Source: Rhizomicrobium sp.
Lineage (GTDB): Bacteria; Pseudomonadota; Alphaproteobacteria; Micropepsales; Micropepsaceae
Length of the DNA stretch: 64,000 nt
Reading direction: 5' to 3'
Assembly: GCA_037200045.1 (NCBI GenBank)
Contig: JBBCHM010000002.1
Location: 795,241-859,240 of the forward strand
Below the pieces are notes generated by a model. That model was not told the DNA's origin and did no database searches. It saw only the letters and a program-made list of their open reading frames with translations. Of the stretch, positions 46,429 to 58,016 are shown in pieces. The translations under genes and the position numbers were made by a program. Position 1 is the stretch's first letter. Each line of letters starts with the position of its first letter.

Positions 46429-47808
46429 CTAGGAGAGCAGGTAGAAGACGCCCGCCGACATCGCCACGGTCGCGGGGAGCGTCAGGACCCAGGCCGTCGC
46501 GATCTGCCAGAGCGTCGCCGATTGCACGCCGGCGCCCGATCCCACCATCGTGCCGGCGATGCCGCCGGTGATGACATGCGTCGTGCTCACCGGATAGCCG
46601 GTGACGCCGGCAAAGCCGATCAGCGCGGCGCCGACCAGCTCCGCCGCGGCGCCCTGCGCCGGCACCAGATGCTGCTTGCCGAGGCGCTCGCCGAAGGTCG
46701 TCACGATGCGGCGATAGCCGACCATGGTGCCGATGCCCAGGCACACCGCGCTCATGATGCGGACCCACCAGGGCGCGTATTCGATGGCCTTCATCAGGTC
46801 GCCATGGATCGCCTTGGCCCGCGCCTTGTCGGCGGACGAGATCGACCCCGCTTCGCTCGCCGTCCGCATCTCGGCCAGGACCTGGTTGAGGGCGTTGCGC
46901 ATGGCTTGGCGCTGCGGCCCCGGGATCGCCTCGGCGGTCGGATAGCGCGTGAAGGTATCGCCGATATGCCGGGCGGCGGCGGCGCCCGCCGTCTTGCGGT
47001 CGTCGCCATAGCGCTGGATGAGGCTGACCGCGGCGGGCATCTCGTGCGCGGCCTGTGCCGCCTGGGCGGCGGTCATGCCGAGGTTCAGGGCGTAGTCCGT
47101 CGGCATCAGCCCGATGATGGTGAGCATGATGAGACCGATGCTCTTCTGGCCGTCATTGGTGCCGTGCGCCAGCGAAACCCCGGTGCAGGTAAGGATCAAA
47201 AGGCCGCGCATCCAGGCGACGGGCGGCTTGTCGCCCACGGGCGGCTCGTAGAGACGGTGGTCGCGGATGAGGAAGGCGATGAGGCGGTACAGCAGCAGAG
47301 CCAGCACGAAACCGAGCACGGGCGAGACCAGCAGCGACAGCAGCACGCTCCACACCTGCGCCCAGTCGACGCCGTCCTGCAGGCCGCGGCCATGGGCGAG
47401 CGAGGTTTCGACCGCGATGCCCACCAATCCGCCGATCAGGGCATGGGAGCTGGAATTGGGGATGCCGAACCACCAGGTGCCGATATTCCAGAGGAGCGCC
47501 GACACGAACAGCGCCGTCAGCATGCCGGCCGCGATGCCGCCGCCGGGCGGCGACAGGACCTCCGGCGGGATGAGCTCGACCAGCGCATAGGCGACGGCGA
47601 TGCCGCCGATCAGCACGCCGAGGAAATTCATGGTGCCGGACAGGACGACCGCGACGGCCGGCTTCAGCGTGTTGGTATAGATGACGGTCGCCACCGCGTT
47701 GGCGGTGTCGTGAAAGCCGTTGGAGAACTCGAAGACCAGAACGAGGATGAGGCTGGCGGACAGGATGACGAGCGCGAGGGGGGAACCTTGGGTCAGGGTG
47801 GAGAGCAT
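46429..47808 (-). CDS. Inorganic phosphate transporter, Pit family
   Basis: This 459-aa membrane protein has the two inverted PHO4 repeats: FEFSNGFHDTANAVATVIYT at the N-terminus with GIPNSSSHALIGGLVG, and LAHGTNDGQKSIGLIMLTII with GYPVSTTHVITGGIAGTMVG in the second half. A long hydrophilic loop (about residues 255-355) separates them. It is low-affinity phosphate uptake, probably as metal phosphate. ATG at 47808 has GAGG eight bases upstream. Confidence 0.94.
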   Translation of the reverse strand: MLSTLTQGSPLALVILSASLILVLVFEFSNGFHDTANAVATVIYTNTLKPAVAVVLSGTMNFLGVLIGGIAVAYALVELIPPEVLSPPGGGIAAGMLTALFVSALLWNIGTWWFGIPNSSSHALIGGLVGIAVETSLAHGRGLQDGVDWAQVWSVLLSLLVSPVLGFVLALLLYRLIAFLIRDHRLYEPPVGDKPPVAWMRGLLILTCTGVSLAHGTNDGQKSIGLIMLTIIGLMPTDYALNLGMTAAQAAQAAHEMPAAVSLIQRYGDDRKTAGAAAARHIGDTFTRYPTAEAIPGPQRQAMRNALNQVLAEMRTASEAGSISSADKARAKAIHGDLMKAIEYAPWWVRIMSAVCLGIGTMVGYRRIVTTFGERLGKQHLVPAQGAAAELVGAALIGFAGVTGYPVSTTHVITGGIAGTMVGSGAGVQSATLWQIATAWVLTLPATVAMSAGVFYLLS

Positions 47809-47845
47809 ACGGACGCCTCGAATACGGGGAATTCTTTTCGAGGCA

Positions 47846-48073
47846 GTGCGCGACAGTTTTGTGACAGCCGGTCTTGTCCGCGCGGTCGTCAACGGCATTC
47901 TCGTCGGGCTCGTCGCCGCCAATGCGTGGCCGCTGCCTTTGATTGAGCGCGGGTGTCCGATCTCGGAGACGGGGATGGACCAGGCGTTTTATGTCGCGCG
48001 CGGCGTGTTCGCGGCGGTGCCGATCGTTCTGCTCATCGCTGTGGCGCGGCTGCGGCGATCGCTGACGGTTTGA
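47846..48073 (+). CDS. Possible small two-helix membrane protein
   Basis: GTG at 47846 (or GTG at 47861) opens 75 (70) codons with two hydrophobic segments, RAVVNGILVGLVAANAWPL and VFAAVPIVLLIAVARL, joined by a loop with one Cys. There is no family match. The membrane pattern argues for a real gene; the weak start argues against. It is divergent from the Pit transporter. Confidence 0.4.
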   Translation: MRDSFVTAGLVRAVVNGILVGLVAANAWPLPLIERGCPISETGMDQAFYVARGVFAAVPIVLLIAVARLRRSLTV

Positions 48074-48079
48074 CCTGCT

Positions 48080-48478
48080 TCAACGCAGAAGTCTGAAGCC
48101 ATCCAGTCGGGCCGCCTTTCGGTCGAACGTCGCCGTGGCCGAACAACCAGCGCGACGGTTGATTTCGACCACCAGCGCATCCGCGAAGTCGGCGCGATGG
48201 CGGGAAAAACTTGCCAGCGCCGTTCTGATGGCGGGCTCGTGCTCGAATCCGATGTCGTCGACGCTCAAAAGCCGAGCCACGGCAGCGGAAATCGCTTCGC
48301 GACCAAATCCGTATACACTCTCAAGAACCCATATCGCTTCCGCGAGCACGATGGACGCGATTTGACCCGGCTGTTCCGCCGAGCATTCCCGCACGATCAG
48401 CTGGCGGGCTTTGCGCGTCTGTTCCCCTTCGTCAACGATGAAGGCACGAATGAGGACGTTGGTATCCAGACCGATCAC
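48080..48478 (-). CDS. VapC-type PIN-domain toxin (second copy)
   Basis: This 132-aa PIN-domain protein has D5 in GLDTNVLIRAF, Glu in VLAEAIWVLESVYGF and RADFADALVVEIN as acidic sites. GTG start at 48478 overlaps the antitoxin stop (GTGA). It is homologous to the VapC at 31279-31674; the lineages may share partners. Confidence 0.9.
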   Translation of the reverse strand: MIGLDTNVLIRAFIVDEGEQTRKARQLIVRECSAEQPGQIASIVLAEAIWVLESVYGFGREAISAAVARLLSVDDIGFEHEPAIRTALASFSRHRADFADALVVEINRRAGCSATATFDRKAARLDGFRLLR

Positions 48479-48942
48479 TTCCGCCGTCCGAGTGATCGGT
48501 CGTAGCGTTCCACTGCCCTCTGACGAATGGCCTCTTTTATCTGCTCATTCGTTAAGTGCGTGCCGCGGGGCGGCTTGCCGAGAATTCCGAACAAGTCCTG
48601 GATGCTCCCACGTTTGGGGGCGATAATGGCTCTTCCGTCTTCCATGCGTGCCTCCAGCTTCTGTCCCGCAAAAACGCGCAGTTCCTCGCGCATGCCTTTG
48701 GGCAGCGTGACCTGCCCCTTATCGCTGACCAACATCTCGTAAACCGGCGCCGACCTGGCGACGCGATAACGCGTCTCGCGTCCCTCGCGCGTCTTGGACA
48801 CCGTTGCGCCCCGGGATTCCAGTCGCTTCAGGACATTGTACTGCGGCCCACCAGTAGCCGCGATCAGCTCGCGCATGGTCGCGCCTTCCGGCCGGGTCAA
48901 CAGCCGCTCAGCGAGCTTCGCACCGGAGATACCATCTTCCAT
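48475..48942 (-). CDS. Fused antitoxin: winged-helix domain + AbrB domain + VapC-binding tail
   Basis: This 155-aa protein has an unusual order. Residues 5-62 look like a winged helix (GAKLAERLLTRPEGATMREL, TRYRV wing). Residues 68-110 form an AbrB domain (VYEMLVSDKGQVTLPKGMRE). Residues 111-155 resemble the toxin-binding tail of the simple VapB at 31.7 kb (GSIQDLFGILGKP versus GKISDVFGMLKRP). Ordinary VapB proteins are about 80 aa and lack the first domain. ATG at 48942 follows AGGAA by eight bases. It is translationally coupled to vapC. Confidence 0.8.
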   Translation of the reverse strand: MEDGISGAKLAERLLTRPEGATMRELIAATGGPQYNVLKRLESRGATVSKTREGRETRYRVARSAPVYEMLVSDKGQVTLPKGMREELRVFAGQKLEARMEDGRAIIAPKRGSIQDLFGILGKPPRGTHLTNEQIKEAIRQRAVERYDRSLGRRK

Positions 48943-49064
48943 TACAATTATTCCTACTTTTCGGTAGTAGTATACTTCCAATAATTTATACACGCAACCA
49001 AAACAGGATTGTCCGGCGCCTCAAAAGGTGGCGAAATGCCCGAAACCGCCCGACCTATTCGAAA

Positions 49065-49093
49065 TTGACTTTGCTAGTCCATTGGACTAGTCT
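49065..49093 (+). promoter_or_regulatory. higBA-type promoter with palindromic operator
   Basis: TTGACT (49065-49070), 17 bases, TAGTCT (49088-49093). Between and over the -10 lies the perfect dyad CTAGTCC-ATT-GGACTAG (49074-49090). This is where an autorepressing HTH antitoxin would bind. The toxin ATG follows seven bases after the -10, so the transcript has a very short leader or the true start differs. Confidence 0.5.
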
Positions 49094-49099
49094 AACAGC

Positions 49100-49441
49100 A
49101 TGGTCGATCCGCTTGTGTCGGTGGTCGAGATCGACGAATTTATCGCCGCCACGCGGAAACTGATGAGCGAGGCGGATCGGGCCGCATTGGTGGATTATTT
49201 GGCCGGCAATCCCTTGGCCGGCGATTTGATCGCCGGAACGGGCGGCGTGCGAAAGCTGCGCTGGGCCCTGGAAGGTCGTGGCAGGCGCGTGATCTATTTC
49301 TTTCACAGCGAAAAACTGCCGCTGTTTATTTTCACGATGTACGCGAAAAACGTTCGAAGCGACTTGAGCGACGCGGACAGGAACGAACTGAAGACGATCA
49401 CCAAGTCGATCGTCGAGAGCTACAGAAAGGGCGTGCGATGA
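49100..49441 (+). CDS. RelE/HigB-family toxin
   Basis: This 113-aa protein has the RelE-like pattern LVDYLAGNPLAGDLIAGTGG, VRKLRWALEGRGRRVIYFFH, LPLFIFTMYAKN and a C-terminal helix NELKTITKSIVESYRKG. GRGRRVIYFF and FTMYAKN mark the HigB-2/phage-type RelE group, which cuts mRNA on ribosomes. It precedes its antitoxin, the order typical for HigBA, with an ATGA overlap. Confidence 0.88.
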   Translation: MVDPLVSVVEIDEFIAATRKLMSEADRAALVDYLAGNPLAGDLIAGTGGVRKLRWALEGRGRRVIYFFHSEKLPLFIFTMYAKNVRSDLSDADRNELKTITKSIVESYRKGVR

Positions 49442-49737
49442 GCAGTTCGATTTCGAAGAGCATATTGCGCGGTGCGCGCCAGGCGCTCGCCATCGCGAAG
49501 GGCGAGGCCGATCCCCGCTCGTATCGCGTTCACATTCCGCACGAGATCGACGTACGCCGAATCCGCGCCAAGCTCGGAATGACGCAGGCGCAGTTTGCCA
49601 AGGAGTTCGGGTTCAGTGTGGATACGCTACGCCATTGGGAGCAAGGCCGGCGCATGCCCGATGGCGCCGCGCGGGCCTATCTCAAGGTGATCGACCATGC
49701 ACCGAAGGCGGTGGCGAAGGCGCTGAAAGCGGCGTGA
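49438..49737 (+). CDS. HigA-type XRE antitoxin
   Basis: This 99-aa protein has a helix-turn-helix of XRE type (IRAKLGMTQAQFAKEFGFSV then TLRHWEQGRRMPDGAARAYL). The N-terminal 35 residues probably contact the toxin. It should repress its own promoter at the dyad upstream of higB. Its stop TGA abuts the TCA (stop) of the convergent GIY-YIG gene as TGATCA. Confidence 0.88.
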   Translation: MSSSISKSILRGARQALAIAKGEADPRSYRVHIPHEIDVRRIRAKLGMTQAQFAKEFGFSVDTLRHWEQGRRMPDGAARAYLKVIDHAPKAVAKALKAA

Positions 49738-50574
49738 TCAGTTTCTGTTCAGCCCCATTTCACGACTCTGCAATTTCTGCTTCCAGCGCGATTCCATCGC
49801 CAGGATTTCGACTTCCGTTGCCGAACTTCCAGCCACCTCAAGAATCGATACTTGATAATCGCTGGGATCGCGCGATCTGAGCGCGACATTCCCTCCATGG
49901 CCGGTCCGCGAATAGTTCTGCCACCGCTGCCAGAACCCCTCTTTTCCGGTTACCGAACCTACGTATTGCTCTCGGGTTTTCGGACAAGTCAGAAGATAAA
50001 TGCCGCAAGACGATTTCAGGACGGAAGTCCAACCCTGAGGCAGCGCCGCAATCTTGGACAGCGGTTCCATAAAGTTTAGAAAGCCAGGAAAGGGATCTTC
50101 CTCGAACTTTAATCGCAATTCGGTGATCTTCTTGTTTTGGTTGTCGGCCCGCTGAACCCATGCGCGCATACCCTCTCCCCAATCGATGAAAAGCCTGCCG
50201 TCGAATTCGGCAAATTTTTCATCCACACGAAGATTATACATGTCATAGCCGCCAGCGGGGTCGAGAGTGCCAGTGTGGGGACTGACCCGCTCATGATCGA
50301 GAACGCCTTGATAGCTTGCATCATAGACGCCAACGAACATCGTCTTACCGTCGGGCAGCCCCACGAATGATGCCCACTTCGAAGCGCGCGTGAACCTCGA
50401 GCGACCATCGAATCCCTGATGGGACTGGTAGTCTTCGAACGCCGGACGGTCATCCCGCCACAATTCATAGGGCGAACGCCCCTTCGTTGCCCGAGCGTCT
50501 TTATGACGGATTAGAATGACATTGCTCAGCTCAAGCGATGCTTCGGCCAAAAGCGAATTGAACATAATGGGCAT
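49738..50574 (-). CDS. GIY-YIG nuclease with an uncharacterised N-terminal domain
   Basis: This 278-aa protein has a C-terminal GIY-YIG domain: GIY at 191-193, YVG at 204-206, a probable catalytic R217 and E261 (AMESRWKQKL). The first 180 residues (LLAEASLELSNVILIRHKDA ...) form a separate domain that I do not recognise. Its sequence is less GC-rich than its neighbours, suggesting transfer. GGGGA precedes the ATG at 50574. It lies tail to tail with the HigBA pair. Repair, restriction or mobile-element roles are all possible. Confidence 0.8.
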   Translation of the reverse strand: MPIMFNSLLAEASLELSNVILIRHKDARATKGRSPYELWRDDRPAFEDYQSHQGFDGRSRFTRASKWASFVGLPDGKTMFVGVYDASYQGVLDHERVSPHTGTLDPAGGYDMYNLRVDEKFAEFDGRLFIDWGEGMRAWVQRADNQNKKITELRLKFEEDPFPGFLNFMEPLSKIAALPQGWTSVLKSSCGIYLLTCPKTREQYVGSVTGKEGFWQRWQNYSRTGHGGNVALRSRDPSDYQVSILEVAGSSATEVEILAMESRWKQKLQSREMGLNRN

Positions 50575-50627
50575 TGGTAATCCCCAAGCTATGCCATTGC
50601 GCGGGAAAGACTACCTCTGCCAAAGAA

Positions 50628-54171
<3,544 letters not shown>

Positions 54172-54279
54172 CGGACTCGACATTTGTTTTATTTGGATAT
54201 TGTAGTCCAATCTCCAAGTTACTTTAACTATACTTGTATTCATGATATGTTGACTCCGAATTATGGGAGGGACATTTCG
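54172..54279 (+). promoter_or_regulatory. AT-rich promoter region of the cysteine-rich secreted protein
   Basis: This is a stretch of about 100 bp with far more A+T than the surroundings. It contains TTGGA-TATTGTAG-TCCAA (54199-54216), an inverted repeat, followed by several TATA-like words (TATACT, TATGTTGACT). GGGAGG at 54265-54270 is the ribosome site. It suggests an independently regulated or recently acquired gene. Confidence 0.4.
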
Positions 54280-55134
54280 ATGAAGCCGGGAAATATTGCC
54301 AATTTCTGCCTTTACTTGGTTGCCTCGACACTGCTTGCCACGGAGTTGGCGCCGAGTTCGGCTCAGCCCGTCGCGCCCGGCGGCCCGGCCAGACCGCCGG
54401 TTTACAAGGTGGGCGGTACGCTCACCGCGCCGGTGCCGGCGCGAGAGTCCGGCATCCCGCGCGAGAAATTGCCGGGCGCGAAATTCGTCACGCTCGAGCA
54501 GTGGACCAGGATGCGCGAAATCCCGCGCACGGGCCTTTACATCGTGGATAGCGAGAACGTGCCCAACGGACTGCCGGAAGATCTACGCGACGCCGGCTTC
54601 CGCCTGGCGCCGGACGGCCTGCTACGGGACGCCAAAGGACAGTTGAAAGCCCTCTTCGTCGTGGCGCGCCTCTACCAGGGCGGGATCGGCAAGCAGGGCG
54701 CGCTGGGCCGCGGATTCGAGAAATTCGCGCAAGCGGCGCTGGGCATGGTGGTGACGCCGGCCCATGCCGGCAATCCCTTCCGCTTCGCCTGCTGGAGTCA
54801 CGCGTTCTGGCTCGAATACAGCAACGGCTTCTGCCGCTGGCAAAAGCTGCACTCGGTGGCCGACGCCTTCGGCCCCAATATCGGCGGTACCTGTTCGGGG
54901 CAGCTTCCGCATACCAAGATCACCAGCATCGAGGTGCGCGCTTCGATCGGCGGGATCAATGCCGGGCAGACCTGCGCCAATGCCAGCAGCTGCTCGACGC
55001 AGGCGGAATGGGACATCGGTTGCTTCTGGCCGGCTTACGGGAGCAGCTCGCTGACCAATTTCGCGAGCCTGGTCGATCACGATCCGGCGCACGGCAATCC
55101 GCGCGGCGAAGCGTCGGTAAGCTGGTTCCATTAG
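54280..55134 (+). CDS. Secreted cysteine-rich protein, function unknown
   Basis: This 284-aa protein has a signal peptide ending near SSAQP (residue 28) and a Pro-rich start (PVAPGGPARPPVYKVGGTLT). A middle part TLEQWTRMREIPRTGLYIVD is followed by a C-terminal domain with eight cysteines (FACWSHAFWLEYSNGFCRWQ, GGTCSGQ, QTCANASSCSTQAEWDIGCF), probably disulfide-linked. I recognise no family. It follows the NlpC/P60-like gene in the same direction but has its own promoter region. Confidence 0.7.
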   Translation: MKPGNIANFCLYLVASTLLATELAPSSAQPVAPGGPARPPVYKVGGTLTAPVPARESGIPREKLPGAKFVTLEQWTRMREIPRTGLYIVDSENVPNGLPEDLRDAGFRLAPDGLLRDAKGQLKALFVVARLYQGGIGKQGALGRGFEKFAQAALGMVVTPAHAGNPFRFACWSHAFWLEYSNGFCRWQKLHSVADAFGPNIGGTCSGQLPHTKITSIEVRASIGGINAGQTCANASSCSTQAEWDIGCFWPAYGSSSLTNFASLVDHDPAHGNPRGEASVSWFH

Positions 55135-55164
55135 GCGGCGCCTGGCGCGGCTCCGCACCGTGTT

Positions 55165-55500
55165 TTAATGCGGCGTCGGCAGCGCGGGCTTGGCCGGGGC
55201 GGCGGGGAACAGCGGCTTGGAAGCGGGCGGCGGCGCGGCCGGCGCTTCGAGGAACGACTTCTCGTCGCGGCCATGCAGCGCGAGCACGTTCAGGCCCAGG
55301 CAGGTGATGAAGAAGAGCGCGCCCAGAAGCGTCGTGGCGCGGGTCAGCGTGTCGGCGGCGCCGCGCGGCGAGAACAGGCCGCCCAGGCCCGAGCCGCCGC
55401 CGCCCATGCCGAGCGCCCCGCCCTCCGAGCGCTGCAGCAGCACGGTGACGATCAGCGCCACGGCGACCAGGAGCTCGATGGCGATCAGAATAGCTTGCAC
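55165..55500 (-). CDS. secG: Protein-export membrane protein SecG
   Basis: This 111-aa protein has two membrane helices (ILIAIELLVAVALIVTVLLQ and TTLLGALFFITCLGLNVLAL) joined by the conserved loop RSEGGALGMGGGGSGLGGLF, diagnostic of SecG. The tail is Pro/Ala-rich. It is a SecYEG channel subunit. GTG at 55500 has GGGAGAGG upstream. The conserved neighbourhood is tpiA and pyrG. Confidence 0.94.
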   Translation of the reverse strand: MQAILIAIELLVAVALIVTVLLQRSEGGALGMGGGGSGLGGLFSPRGAADTLTRATTLLGALFFITCLGLNVLALHGRDEKSFLEAPAAPPPASKPLFPAAPAKPALPTPH

Positions 55501-55654
55501 GGGACCTCTCCCAGACGGCCTCGAATAGCGGAGCGACAGGCCACCAAAATGACTACAGGGGCGCTCAATAGACGAAAGAGCGGCCGGAGGGAAGCGGCGA
55601 ACGCACCCGGGCGAATTGCCAATCAACGCAACAGCATAGCGCCGGCGCTTTCTT

Positions 55655-56179
55655 TCAGCGGTGGAGCGGGGAGTTCATCGTCTGCTGACCGGCGGAGGCC
55701 GGCGGGGACGCGCGCGGCGCGCCCAGGCGGAAGGCGACATTGGTGATCCACCAGGCGCCGAAGGGCACGCCATGCCGGGCGGCCGGGCTGTAGCGCCAAC
55801 GGGCGATGCCGGCGAGCGCCGAGGCATCGAGCGGGCAATAGCCGCTGGAATGGATGAGCCGGGCCGCGCCCACGCCGCCGTCCGGCTCGACGAAAACCTC
55901 GACCAACACGTCGCCATGCATGCCGACGAGCTGTTCGCCCCAGCTATAGTCGAGCGGATGATCGACGACATGCGGCGCGACGATCCCCTGCCGGGCGTCG
56001 CCCAGGACCGGCGGCACGCGCGGCCATACCGGCGGACAGGGCGCGGCCAACTGGCCCATGACGATGCCGTATTCGAGATAGACGCCGATGGCGATGCCGG
56101 ACAGCATCAGCGCCGCCGCGCCGATCAGGCGCGCGCGCAGGCTGAATCGCGGCGGAGCTGCCAGATTCGGATCGGACAT
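55655..56179 (-). CDS. TonB C-terminal-domain protein
   Basis: This 174-aa membrane-anchored protein has a helix at about residues 15-35 (LIGAAALMLSGIAIGVYLEY), no Pro-rich spacer, and a TonB-like C-terminus: GDVLVEVFVEPDGGVGAARL, SGYCPLDASALAGIARWRYS. Such short proteins may energise receptors or simply bind peptidoglycan. No ExbBD is adjacent. It stands between secG and the receiver-like gene. Confidence 0.75.
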   Translation of the reverse strand: MSDPNLAAPPRFSLRARLIGAAALMLSGIAIGVYLEYGIVMGQLAAPCPPVWPRVPPVLGDARQGIVAPHVVDHPLDYSWGEQLVGMHGDVLVEVFVEPDGGVGAARLIHSSGYCPLDASALAGIARWRYSPAARHGVPFGAWWITNVAFRLGAPRASPPASAGQQTMNSPLHR

Positions 56180-56252
56180 GACTTCCCCCGCGCCCAGCGT
56201 GGCGGAAAAGCGGCGCAAACGCACGGGAAATCGAAGGCAAGGCCGATCGTCT

Positions 56253-57251
56253 CTACCGCGCCGCGGCCGCGGCGGCCTGCGTGCGGGTGCGGGCGCGGAT
56301 GATCGCCACGGTGGCGTCGATCTCGGTCAGGATGTCGGTCGTGCTCTTCTCGGCATGGAAGACATGGTTGAGGCTGAGCGCGGCATGGCCGAGCAGATGC
56401 ATCGCGGCGTTGCGGTCGACGCCGGCCTGCAGGCCCTCGACGGCGGCCGACACGGAGTCGCACCAGTCGACCGCGGCCTCCAGTTCGGTGTCGCGGCAGC
56501 GCCGCGCGATGCCCTTGGTCAGGGTCGCGATCTTCTCCAGCTCGGACTTGTCGGAGGCGGCGCCGGGAATGTGCTCCTGCATCAGCCGCCACAGGATGGA
56601 TATCTGGAAGGCGTCGCGCCGCAGCTTCTGCGAATTCAGCATTTCGCGCGCGGCCCGCAGTTCGGCGTCGAGGCGCAGCGCCGTCTCTTCCGGCGTCAGG
56701 CGGTCCTTCGCCTTCATCCTCAGCGAGTTCGGCGGATCGAACAGCTCCGCCGTCGAGGGCCGCGCCGTGTCCTTGCGCCGGTCCGGGCCGACGTAATCGG
56801 TGGTGACGACGAAGCGCTTGCGGCGTTCGACATGGCTGGCGATGCGCTGCCCCAGGAGCGCGGTCGAGAACGGGCGCAGCAACAGATCGTCGGCGCCGGA
56901 ATCGACGACGCGCGAGACGAGAGCCGCCGACTTCTCCCAGGCGGTGACGATGACGACGATGAACGGATTGAAGGCGCCGGCGCCCTGGCGCAGCTCCTGG
57001 ACGACGTGGCAAAGCTGGCTGTCCAGGCCCTGGCATTCGCACAGCGCCAGATCCGGCGGGCGGCGGCGGATCGCGTTGGCGAACCCTTCGAGGCTGCTGA
57101 CGGTCTCGATCCGGCGGAAGCCGAGCGTATAGAGCGCCGTGCGCGTCGCGGTGCGGTTCGCGGCGACCGGGTCGTAGATCAGGGTTTCCGTCGTGTCGTA
57201 CGAAAGCCGGCCCACGCGCCAAATCCGTTTCAAACGGGTAACTAATGCCAC
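56253..57251 (-). CDS. Receiver-like regulator with Glu at the phosphorylation site
   Basis: This 332-aa protein begins with a CheY-like domain. The acidic pocket has D27 (IYDPVA), but the phospho-Asp position is E72 (DLALCECQG), so it may be permanently in an active-like state. IVVIVTAW and LLLRPFS replace the usual Thr/Lys region. After VGPDRRKD comes a helical region of about 150 residues of unknown function, including DALCSV-like helices around the motif LGHAALSLNHVFHAEKSTTD. GTG at 57251 is assumed. Confidence 0.75.
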   Translation of the reverse strand: MALVTRLKRIWRVGRLSYDTTETLIYDPVAANRTATRTALYTLGFRRIETVSSLEGFANAIRRRPPDLALCECQGLDSQLCHVVQELRQGAGAFNPFIVVIVTAWEKSAALVSRVVDSGADDLLLRPFSTALLGQRIASHVERRKRFVVTTDYVGPDRRKDTARPSTAELFDPPNSLRMKAKDRLTPEETALRLDAELRAAREMLNSQKLRRDAFQISILWRLMQEHIPGAASDKSELEKIATLTKGIARRCRDTELEAAVDWCDSVSAAVEGLQAGVDRNAAMHLLGHAALSLNHVFHAEKSTTDILTEIDATVAIIRARTRTQAAAAAAR

Positions 57252-57283
57252 GCGCGGGGTTAAGGAACGGTGGGAAAACCGGG

Positions 57284-58009
57284 TTAAGAGCCGTCCCGCG
57301 AAGCCGCTACAATTGTAAGGAAATCGGCGGCCTTGAGGCTGGCGCCGCCGACCAGCGCGCCGCCGACGTCGTCCAGCGCCAGGATTTCGCGGGCGTTCGA
57401 GGGCTTCACCGAGCCGCCATAGAGAATGCGCAAGGGCTTCCCCAGGCAGGCGCGGATATGGGCGTGCATCTGGGCGATGTCGGGCGTGGTCGGGGTCTTG
57501 CCGGTGCCGATGGCCCAGACCGGCTCATAGGCGACGGCGGTGTTTTGCGGCGTCGCGCCGTCCGGCACGCTGCCGGCGAGCTGGGACTTGCAGATGTCGG
57601 TGGCGCGGCCGGCGTCGCGCTCCGCTTCGGTTTCGCCGATGCAGATCACGGCGAGGAGGCCTGCCCGCCATGCGGCCCGGGCCTTGGCGGCGACGGCGGC
57701 GTCGGTCTCGCCGTGATACTGGCGGCGCTCCGAATGGCCGACGATGACGGCGGATGCGCCTGCGTCCTTCAGCATCTCGGCGCTGATATCGCCGGTGAAG
57801 GCGCCCGAGGCCTCGGCATGGCAATCCTGGCCGCCGATCGCGATGCCCGAACCCAGCGCCGCGGCGCGCGCCACCAGGGTCGCCGGCGGGCAGATCAGCA
57901 CGTCGCAATGCGGCGGAGCGGCTTTCAGCGCGGCGGCCAAAGCCTCGATCTCGCCCAGCGCGGCGGCGAGACCGTTCATCTTCCAGTTTCCGGCGATCAG
58001 CTGACGCAT
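57284..58009 (-). CDS. tpiA: Triosephosphate isomerase
   Basis: This 241-aa TIM barrel interconverts dihydroxyacetone phosphate and glyceraldehyde-3-phosphate. NWKMNG holds the catalytic Lys, [14 protein letters not shown] the His, and [16 protein letters not shown] the Glu and start of the mobile loop; [10 protein letters not shown] binds phosphate. It lies seven bases after the small membrane protein gene, with which it shares an operon. Confidence 0.96.
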   Translation of the reverse strand: MRQLIAGNWKMNGLAAALGEIEALAAALKAAPPHCDVLICPPATLVARAAALGSGIAIGGQDCHAEASGAFTGDISAEMLKDAGASAVIVGHSERRQYHGETDAAVAAKARAAWRAGLLAVICIGETEAERDAGRATDICKSQLAGSVPDGATPQNTAVAYEPVWAIGTGKTPTTPDIAQMHAHIRACLGKPLRILYGGSVKPSNAREILALDDVGGALVGGASLKAADFLTIVAASRDGS

Positions 58010-58016
58010 CTTGTCC

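Noticed and set aside
46333..47946. Plus-strand frame of about 537 codons over the phosphate transporter
   Set aside because: Antisense to a complete Pit transporter; composition is typical of a shadow frame.
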